Positions 58,532-64,000 of a stretch of DNA of 64,000 bases are shown here, piece after piece (position 1 is the stretch's first letter; each line of letters begins with the position of its first letter). Origin of the DNA: Candidatus Defluviilinea proxima (GTDB lineage Bacteria; Chloroflexota; Anaerolineae; Anaerolineales; Villigracilaceae); assembly GCA_016721115.1 (NCBI GenBank), contig JADKIW010000001.1, positions 2,371,501 through 2,435,500 of the forward strand, in the 5' to 3' direction. The notes under the pieces were generated by a model. The model did no database searches. It was not told where the DNA came from and worked only from the letters and a program-made list of their open reading frames with translations. Made by a program: the position numbers and the translations under genes.

Positions 58532-59922
58532 TGCAAAAGACGTTCGTCGCATTCGTCCTAATTGCTATCCTTCTTGCGGCTTGTGTTCCATCTACTTCAA
58601 CGGATGTTACGCAAACGCCGTCCGTGGCCATTACGGAAAAGCCGTCAGTTACACAACTGCCAACGTTAGCAGTAAGCAGTTTGAACGTTGAGAAAGAAGC
58701 GTTGCGTGGGGCGCAGGTCACGGTTTGGCATCCGTGGTTTGGCGCGGAGGCGAGTCTCTTTGAGTCGCAGATCCAGCAATTCAACACAACGAACGAGTGG
58801 GGGATCGTTGTCAATGCCGAATCCAAAAATAATTTCAGCGAGGTGGTTGCGCAAACCGATGCCGCGTTGAAAGAGTCCAAGAACCCGAACGTTGTGATCG
58901 CGTTGCCTGAGCACGCCATTGGGTGGCAGGAAAATGTCGTTGACCTGAATACATATTTGCGCGATCCGATCTATGGCATGAGCGCGTTAGAGATGTCTGA
59001 CTTTCCGTCTGTGATCTGGATGCAGGATGAGTTGGATGATCTGCGGCTGGGAATGCCTGCACAACGGACAGCGCGCTTCGTTCTCTACAACCAAAGCTGG
59101 GCGCGTGAACTGGGATTTGATTCTCCGCCTCAAACCTTTTCTGATTTTCAGTCACAAGCTTGTGCCGCACACAATGCGCTGGCTTCGGATGCAAATGCTG
59201 ATAACGATGCACTGGGCGGTTGGTTGATCGATACAAATGCAACGACCACTCTTTCGTGGATGCTGGCTTTTGGCGGCAGTGTGCAGGAGGAAAAGGGATA
59301 TCGTTTTCTCACGCCGAAAAATGTCGATGCATTCAAGTCGTTGAAGTTGTTGCAACAAAAGGGCTGTGCGTGGGTTGCCTCGCCCGATAGTTCGGTGTAC
59401 GACCGTTTCGCTGGGCGACAGGCTTTATTCGCAACAGCCAGCCTTGAAGAATTCGTGGACCAAGCACGTTCGTTCGGTGCATTGGGAAGCAAAGATGAAT
59501 GGATCGCCCTGCCGTTTCCCGGCACAGACCAAACTGCTTTTGTAGTGTATGGTTCCTCATTTATCGTGTTCAATTCAGATGATGTGACACAACTGGCCTC
59601 ATGGCTGTTCATCCGTTGGATGCTTTCGGCGGAGAATCAGGCCAAGTGGGTACAGAGCACCGATCTCTTCCCGCTTCGCTCCTCAACGATGGATCTGCTC
59701 ACAGACTATTCCGCTTCTCATCCACAATGGGCCGAAGCGGTTGCGTTCCTGCCAACAGGAAAGATGACTCCAAAACTTTCCTCGTGGAGGAACGTAAAGG
59801 TAATGATGGAAGATGCTGTTCGTGATATGTTCGATACGATCCGTCACCCCGAGTTGACCGATGGGCAGGCGCCCATTATCTTGAAGCAAATGGAAGATAC
59901 AGCGCGCGATCTGAATCGGTGA
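58531..59922 (+). CDS. ABC-transporter substrate-binding lipoprotein (family 1 type)
   Basis: A 463-aa extracellular solute-binding protein. Lipoprotein signal AFVLIAILLAACVPSTSTDV (lipobox LLAAC). The mature part has the sugar/oligosaccharide-binding pattern: QVTVWHPWFGAEASLFESQI, DNDALGGWLIDTNATTTLSW, and a C-terminal ENQAKWVQSTDLFPLRSSTM block. No permease or ATPase gene follows, so it is an orphan or part of a complex encoded elsewhere. Coupled to the M50 gene by a TAATG overlap. Confidence 0.87.
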   Translation: MQKTFVAFVLIAILLAACVPSTSTDVTQTPSVAITEKPSVTQLPTLAVSSLNVEKEALRGAQVTVWHPWFGAEASLFESQIQQFNTTNEWGIVVNAESKNNFSEVVAQTDAALKESKNPNVVIALPEHAIGWQENVVDLNTYLRDPIYGMSALEMSDFPSVIWMQDELDDLRLGMPAQRTARFVLYNQSWARELGFDSPPQTFSDFQSQACAAHNALASDANADNDALGGWLIDTNATTTLSWMLAFGGSVQEEKGYRFLTPKNVDAFKSLKLLQQKGCAWVASPDSSVYDRFAGRQALFATASLEEFVDQARSFGALGSKDEWIALPFPGTDQTAFVVYGSSFIVFNSDDVTQLASWLFIRWMLSAENQAKWVQSTDLFPLRSSTMDLLTDYSASHPQWAEAVAFLPTGKMTPKLSSWRNVKVMMEDAVRDMFDTIRHPELTDGQAPIILKQMEDTARDLNR

Positions 59923-59950
59923 TATGGAGTTGTCCAATAGAGTGCTTTTA

Positions 59951-60013
59951 GCCACAGATACGCGAGACTTGGATGAAATTCGTTGACCACTCTGTGATCT
60001 GTGTCTTTGTGGC
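59951..60013. repeat. Inverted repeat GCCACAGATAC ... TGTGGC
   Basis: Imperfect 63-bp element related to 51517-51578 (GCCACAGA / TCTTTGTGGC arms), between the binding-protein gene and the zinc-ribbon gene. Confidence 0.65.
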
Positions 60014-60051
60014 AGAATTTATTGTTTGCTTGTGCCAAAAGGAAAAATACC

Positions 60052-60762
60052 ATGCCTCAATCTGAATACCGCGCCCGACAAGTAGGAGCCAAGACAAATG
60101 AAGTGGTCGAGTATGACCACGATGACTCAAAGCCCGGCAAGCCATTGCATATCCTGATCCCTGGCGGATTGGTGGCGTTGGGCGCATTGGGTGTCATTAT
60201 CCTTGTCGCTTATTTGACATGGATCGAAGGACAAGTACAACAGAATCTGGGGATCGTCTTGATCGCGATCCTATTTCCGTTCTATGTGGGTGGTGTGTTC
60301 TTGTTCAGCTATGGCTATGAGTTGTATAACATTCCGCGCGCGCTCCGCTTGACGGCGATCATCGTCTTTTTGACGGTAGCGGCAGTGGTCATTGTGGCTG
60401 TGTTGTTCCTTGTATTGGCTGGCGGTGGAAAGGTCCCAAGTGGGTCCTCCAAAGAAAAATCAGCTTCCGGTGGAAGTTCCAGAGCACGCGTGAAGAGTAG
60501 TTCATCCTCTTCATCTAATGGGCCGAATCTTGGTAATGTCTTCATGTTGGGAAATATAGGAGGCAGTACCCATACACGCGAAGTGACGAGAGAAATTGTC
60601 ACCGAAAAGAAAGTGGAAGTACCTGTGGCGCCACGGTCGGTGGATTGCCCGTATTGTCAGAGGTCGTATGTCCCTGCAGAACAGAAGTATGCCTGTCCTG
60701 CCTGCGGCGCGGCGACGCCGAAAGAGTTGATCGAAGAGTCGCAAGCGCCGAGGGAGAAATAA
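60052..60762 (+). CDS. Membrane protein with C-terminal zinc ribbon
   Basis: About 236 aa from the ATG at 60052, with AAAGGA upstream. After a short charged N-terminus there are three hydrophobic helices (about 40-130), then a low-complexity Ser-rich linker (about 140-165) and a C-terminal zinc ribbon VDCPYCQRSYVPAEQKYACP followed by ACGAATPKEL (CPYC...CPAC). No family named. Membrane anchoring with a cytoplasmic zinc ribbon suggests a sensing or scaffolding role (inference). Confidence 0.7.
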   Translation: MPQSEYRARQVGAKTNEVVEYDHDDSKPGKPLHILIPGGLVALGALGVIILVAYLTWIEGQVQQNLGIVLIAILFPFYVGGVFLFSYGYELYNIPRALRLTAIIVFLTVAAVVIVAVLFLVLAGGGKVPSGSSKEKSASGGSSRARVKSSSSSSSNGPNLGNVFMLGNIGGSTHTREVTREIVTEKKVEVPVAPRSVDCPYCQRSYVPAEQKYACPACGAATPKELIEESQAPREK

Positions 60763-60818
60763 ACCATAGGCGGGCGGTCTTCCTTGTAAATCACCTTGTG
60801 GTAAAATAGCGGCCGTAC

Positions 60819-60890
60819 GCGGGAGTCGCCAAGTGGTAAGGCATCAGCCTTCCAAGCTGATATTCGTGGGTTCGAATCCCATCTCCCGCT
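60819..60890 (+). tRNA. tRNA-Gly(UCC)
   Basis: A 72-nt cloverleaf with acceptor GCGGGAG / CTCCCGC, anticodon arm CAGCC-TTCCAAG-CTG with anticodon TCC, T arm GTGGG-TTCGAAT-CCCAT. No CCA encoded. Confidence 0.94.
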
Positions 60891-60895
60891 CTAGG

Positions 60896-60955
60896 TAGCG
60901 GTTAGCCATTAGCGTTCAGCAAAAATGCTCGACTGCTAGTGGCTAAATGTTACTA
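60896..60955. repeat. Inverted repeat between tRNA-Gly and tRNA-Ile2
   Basis: Imperfect arms TAGCGGTTAGCCATTAGC / GCTAGTGGCTAAATGTTACT, spacing the two tRNA genes. It abuts tRNA-Ile2 directly. Confidence 0.7.
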
Positions 60956-61028
60956 GGGCCCATGGCGCAGCGGTTAGCGCAGGCGACTCATAATCGCTTG
61001 GTCGCAAGTTCGAATCTTGCTGGGCCCA
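60956..61028 (+). tRNA. tRNA-Ile2(CAU), lysidine type
   Basis: A 73-nt cloverleaf, acceptor GGGCCCA / TGGGCCC. The anticodon loop is CTCATAA, and the anticodon arm and variable region GGCGACTCATAATCGCTTGG match those of E. coli ileX. The CAT anticodon would otherwise read as Met; the arm match favours Ile2, with C34 changed to lysidine by TilS. Confidence 0.82.
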
Positions 61029-61116
61029 CTGATAGTTTTATGCTTTTGATTCACGAATGCCGCACTGAAATGCGGCGTTTTGTGTTAATACTGAAAACTC
61101 AATCAGGATAAAACCT

Positions 61117-61818
61117 ATGAATCCCTATCTCGCCACCCTCCTCACCTTTGTCATTGCCATTGCCTTCCTCCGCCTTATGGACTTTTTCGCCCATCGCGGG
61201 TGGATCGAGAGCAAGTTGAGTCGCAAGTTCATTCATATTGGGACTGGCCCGATCTTTGTGTTGTGTTGGCTGATGTTCCCTGATTTGACCATGTCCCGTT
61301 ACCTCGCGGCGCTGGTTCCGTTGTTGATCACGATTCAATTTGCTTTGGTAGGGACAGGGATCATGAAAGACGATGCATCTGTTCAGGCGATGACACGCAC
61401 GGGTAATCCGAGAGAGATTCTGCGCGGACCGTTATTCTACGGGATCGTGTTTGTCGCGCTTACTGTCATCTATTGGAAGGATTCGCCGATCGGCATCACT
61501 GCCCTCATGATGATGTGCGGTGGCGATGGCGTGGCGGATATTGTTGGGCGGCGGATCAAGTCACCGAAGTTGTTTTGGTCGCGGGAAAAAAGTGTGGCGG
61601 GTTCGTTGAGTGTGTTCGCTGGGGGAGCGTTACTCAGTGCTCTTATCTTGTTCGTCTATGTCAATGTCGGTATCTTCGCTTCGCCGTTCACAACGTATTT
61701 GCTCCCCATCTTTTGGATCGCTCTCGGCGGGATGTTGATTGAGTCACTTCCGTTCAAGGATGTGGACAATATCACACTGACCGTTGTCACCGCGTTGATC
61801 GGGCATTTGGTTTTCTAA
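61117..61818 (+). CDS. Phytol/dolichol-kinase-like CTP-dependent membrane enzyme
   Basis: A 233-aa membrane protein with about six helices. The signature is SRKFIHIGTGPIFVLCWLMF near residue 35 and GGDGVADIVGRRIKSPKLFW then SREKSVAGSLSVFAGG at about 145-175, the CTP-transferase-type block shared by phytol kinase (VTE5), dolichol kinase and CdsA. It could phosphorylate a polyprenol for recycling, but phytol-type substrates are also possible. The gene stands alone, followed by a family A palindrome. Confidence 0.82.
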   Translation: MNPYLATLLTFVIAIAFLRLMDFFAHRGWIESKLSRKFIHIGTGPIFVLCWLMFPDLTMSRYLAALVPLLITIQFALVGTGIMKDDASVQAMTRTGNPREILRGPLFYGIVFVALTVIYWKDSPIGITALMMMCGGDGVADIVGRRIKSPKLFWSREKSVAGSLSVFAGGALLSALILFVYVNVGIFASPFTTYLLPIFWIALGGMLIESLPFKDVDNITLTVVTALIGHLVF

Positions 61819-61823
61819 AAAAA

Positions 61824-61854
61824 GACCCTAAAGGTTTGATAAACCTTTAGGGTC
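61824..61854. repeat. Family A palindrome between converging genes
   Basis: 14-bp arms GACCCTAAAGGTTT / AAACCTTTAGGGTC with a GAT loop. Located between the phytol-kinase-like gene and the converging PIG-L gene, so it may act as a two-way terminator. Confidence 0.92.
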
Positions 61855-61859
61855 CCATG

Positions 61860-62597
61860 CTAGTCGCCCTTATCCTCATCCTTTTTCAAGATCATTACTT
61901 TGTAGCTCTCAGCATATTTCATATCTTTATCTTTCGCATCCTCGGCCGCCCATTCGGTCATCCACTTCCCAACTTCATCCACAGGGACCTGGCTCACATG
62001 TTGTTGAAGCGCTTTGATCTTGACATCAAGGGTCTCGGTAATGTCAACCCAAGTGTCGGCTTTGTCCATGCCGTGGATGTAGAGACGCTTGACTTCATGC
62101 GGCTCATATCCCGCCGGTAGCAGGTCCGCAAAGATGAGCCGACTCCCTGCTGATGGAAACACTGCTGTACATGCCGCTTCTGCGGCCGCGCGATGATCGG
62201 GGTGATTGAGATACTCATTGCCGTAAAACCATCCCTCAGGATTCCCTGTCAAAACAGTATCAGGCTTGAATTTACGAATGAGGCGCGTGAGTTCCTTGCG
62301 AAGTGCGATGGTCGGTTCAAGTTCTCCATCTGGATAGTGCAGGAAGATCGTTTCCCGAATCCCTAAAATGGCATTGGCCGCCAATTGTTCTTTCTCACGT
62401 AACTCCGCAAGGACGGGTTTATAGTCCGCATTTTTTGATGGATCGTTCGAGCCTGAGTCGCCACTGGTGATGATGACCGAGATGATCTCACATCCTTGTT
62501 TTGCCCATTTGGCCAGCGTGCCGCCGATGGAAAATTCCTGATCGTCAGGGTGCGCGTGAATGCTCATGACAATTTGGGGTATATATTCGTTACCCAT
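61860..62597 (-). CDS. PIG-L/LmbE-family zinc deacetylase
   Basis: A 245-aa protein from the ATG at 62597, with AGGAG upstream. The metal site is AHPDDQEFSIGG (AHPDD) at about residues 15-20 and NHPDHRAAAEAACTAV (third ligand His) at about 130. Members deacetylate N-acetylglucosaminyl lipids, N-acetylglucosaminyl-inositol (MshB, BshB) or other amide substrates. No bacillithiol or mycothiol gene is nearby, so the substrate is open. Confidence 0.9.
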   Translation of the reverse strand: MGNEYIPQIVMSIHAHPDDQEFSIGGTLAKWAKQGCEIISVIITSGDSGSNDPSKNADYKPVLAELREKEQLAANAILGIRETIFLHYPDGELEPTIALRKELTRLIRKFKPDTVLTGNPEGWFYGNEYLNHPDHRAAAEAACTAVFPSAGSRLIFADLLPAGYEPHEVKRLYIHGMDKADTWVDITETLDVKIKALQQHVSQVPVDEVGKWMTEWAAEDAKDKDMKYAESYKVMILKKDEDKGD

Positions 62598-62799
62598 AAA
62601 GTTTCTCCTGTCTTTTATATGCTGACATGTGTTTCTGATAACGAGCTGGATTTTACTCGAAAGCAAACTCGTATGTATGTGTAAGACTTTTATCCTTGTA
62701 GGTGTCTAGGCCTAGGTCACGTGAGTGGGTGTATAATCCCGCGCTTGTGTGAACTTATATAATGCCTGTTTTGGACATAACATTGAAAGGTATTCAAGA

Positions 62800-64000
62800 A
62801 TGACTGTTGCTGTAGAAAATAAACCAAAAGGACTCGAACCCAAATGGAGAGTTCTGATCTCCGTTATGTTCGGTATCTTCATGATCATTTTGGATTCGAC
62901 GATCGTGAATGTTGCCTTCCCTACGTTACGCCGTGAATTTGGTGTGTCGCTAGCAGACGCACAATGGGTGTTGAGTATTTACGTGCTGGCGTTGGGAGTT
63001 ACCACGCCGGTCTCTGGCTTTCTTGCTGACCGTTTCGGGATCAAGCGTATGTATCTGCTGGGACTCTCGATCTTTGTCGTCGGCTCTTTCTTATGTGGGC
63101 TTGCTCCTTCCCTCGGTTGGCTGATCCTCGCCCGAGCCTTGCAGGGATTCGGTGGCGGCATGGCCCAACCTTTGGGACCCGCACAACTCTATCGCGCCTT
63201 TCCGCCTAAAGAGCAAGGCACAGCCCTCGGTTATTTCGGAATCGCATTGGTGTTTGCTCCCGCTCTCGGCCCGATCTTGGGCGGTTGGTTGGTGGATGCT
63301 AATCTTTGGCGCTTGATCTTCTTTATCAATATTCCCATCGGCATTGTGGGTGTCTTCCTTGGTTCTCGCTTCCTGCTTGATTATCAAGTGGAAAGCAAGC
63401 CATCTTTTGATCCATTGGGTTTGATCACGGCTGTGATCGGTTTTGGATCCGTGTTGTATGCGGCTAGTATCGCTGAAATAAATGGCTGGACTGGCTCCAA
63501 CACGTTGCTGTTCTTCGGCATCGGCATTGTGGCGTTGATCGCGCATGTGATCGTTGAGTTGTATTTTGCCAAAGAACCGATGACGAATTTGCGCTTGTTT
63601 GCAAATCGGACGTTCCTCAATTCCGCACTCGTGGGTTATGTGGCCACCGTTGCGTTGTTCGGTGCGGAATTTTTGATGCCCATTTATCTGCAAGCCTTCC
63701 GTGGGCGCACTGCGTTGCAGACTGGTTTCATTCTGCTCGGCGTCGCGCTTACATCGGGTATTGCTACACCGCTTGCAGGTCGTCTATACGATAAGATCGG
63801 GCCACGCATGAACCTGATCGTGGGCTTTGCCATTTTGTGTTTCAACACTTGGCAACTCTCCATGATCCAAGGCGATACCCCCATCACATATATTTTCTTC
63901 CTGCTTGCCGTCCGCGGATTGGCAGTGGGGCTTACACTTCAAACCTCCTTTGTGGCGGCGCTCAGCAGTGTGCCGCTCAATCAACTGCCGCGTGGCTCCT
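62800..64000 (+). CDS. DHA2-type MFS multidrug exporter (3' end beyond window)
   Basis: Open from the ATG at 62800 to the window end, 400 codons, no stop. It is typical of 14-helix DHA2 (EmrB/QacA) drug:H+ antiporters: the N-terminal segment ILDSTIVNVAFPTLRREFGV, motif A GFLADRFGIKRMYLLGL, LARALQGFGGGMAQPLG, and motif C GYFGIALVFAPALGPILGGW. The central helices GFGSVLYAASIAEI follow. Weak GAAAGG ribosome site 10 nt upstream. Substrates not predicted. Confidence 0.92.
   Translation, partial: MTVAVENKPKGLEPKWRVLISVMFGIFMIILDSTIVNVAFPTLRREFGVSLADAQWVLSIYVLALGVTTPVSGFLADRFGIKRMYLLGLSIFVVGSFLCGLAPSLGWLILARALQGFGGGMAQPLGPAQLYRAFPPKEQGTALGYFGIALVFAPALGPILGGWLVDANLWRLIFFINIPIGIVGVFLGSRFLLDYQVESKPSFDPLGLITAVIGFGSVLYAASIAEINGWTGSNTLLFFGIGIVALIAHVIVELYFAKEPMTNLRLFANRTFLNSALVGYVATVALFGAEFLMPIYLQAFRGRTALQTGFILLGVALTSGIATPLAGRLYDKIGPRMNLIVGFAILCFNTWQLSMIQGDTPITYIFFLLAVRGLAVGLTLQTSFVAALSSVPLNQLPRGS

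Noticed and set aside
60956..61028. Reading this tRNA as elongator Met(CAU)
   Set aside because: The anticodon arm and variable region match ileX-type tRNA-Ile2 rather than metT; the identity depends on TilS and remains slightly open.

Overview
The window looks like a piece of chromosome from a mesophilic bacterium of the Chloroflexota, most likely class Anaerolineae. This is an inference from gene content: a TGS-domain/uridine-kinase fusion, a DnaB-DnaD-DnaC replication set, Tat-exported DUF1800/DUF1501 proteins, many lipoproteins with proline/threonine-rich linkers, and dense palindromic intergenic repeats. Base composition is moderate. There is no rRNA operon, phage, insertion sequence or CRISPR array. 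Two genes run off the edges: an Acr3 arsenite pump at the left and a DHA2-type MFS exporter at the right. Neither has a complete ORF in the window.

Layout. (1) 1-3050, minus strand: an arsenic operon reading arsR, ArsP-type permease, small thioredoxin, arsC, acr3, with an operator overlapping its promoter. (2) 3127-10828, plus strand: glpK and glpD, then a polyprenyl-phosphate-type glycosyltransferase, a histidine phosphatase, a ketopantoate-reductase-like protein and a TGS-uridine kinase. (3) 10844-15865, minus strand: a run of small accessory genes (acetyltransferase, nucleotidyltransferase, orphan immunity protein, DUF2200, DUF6713, P-loop kinase, unknowns) with at least one integron attC-like site. 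It resembles a gene-cassette stretch. (4) 15945-22170: an AraC regulator divergent from a DJ-1/PfpI protein and a cupin, then a minus-strand operon with three related MDR oxidoreductases. (5) 22253-24675: a GAF protein bracketed by 43-bp direct repeats, and an HD-GYP phosphodiesterase. (6) 24778-26775: a metal operon (CDF pump, VIT/CCC1 transporter, small membrane protein). (7) 26880-34556, minus strand: ten co-directional genes headed by a TetR regulator whose consensus promoter contains a perfect 30-bp palindromic operator.

(8) 34690-43748: a secreted clostripain-type protease, a GH16 glucanase lipoprotein, kbl, an SDR remnant, a GT87 membrane protein overlapping a large XPB-N-like protein, a lipid kinase and a GGDEF protein. 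(9) 43855-49711, plus strand: a DprE2-like/DprE1-like pair, lipB, and a DUF1800/DUF1501 export pair. (10) 49779-51460: an FTR1 iron permease divergent from a DtxR-type regulator, with a palindromic operator between them. (11) 51589-56249, minus strand: a lipoprotein and the replication set bfn-dnaB-dnaD-dnaC. The DnaC-like protein carries two complete ATPase domains in tandem. (12) 56469-61028: tRNA-Pro(GGG), a selenocysteine tRNA (selC, UCA), a site-2-type protease, a solute-binding lipoprotein, a zinc-ribbon membrane protein, tRNA-Gly(UCC) and tRNA-Ile2(CAU). (13) 61117-64000: a phytol/dolichol-kinase-like protein, a PIG-L deacetylase and the truncated MFS exporter.

The most unusual property is the density of palindromic elements. 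At least eight sequence families occur in 64 kb. Some act as terminators or supply stop codons, and two lie in frame inside conserved enzymes (glpK and lipB) and are translated. This recalls the Rickettsia palindromic elements, but in an unrelated lineage. Other points of interest are the attC-like cassette stretch, the twin-ATPase helicase loader and selC.
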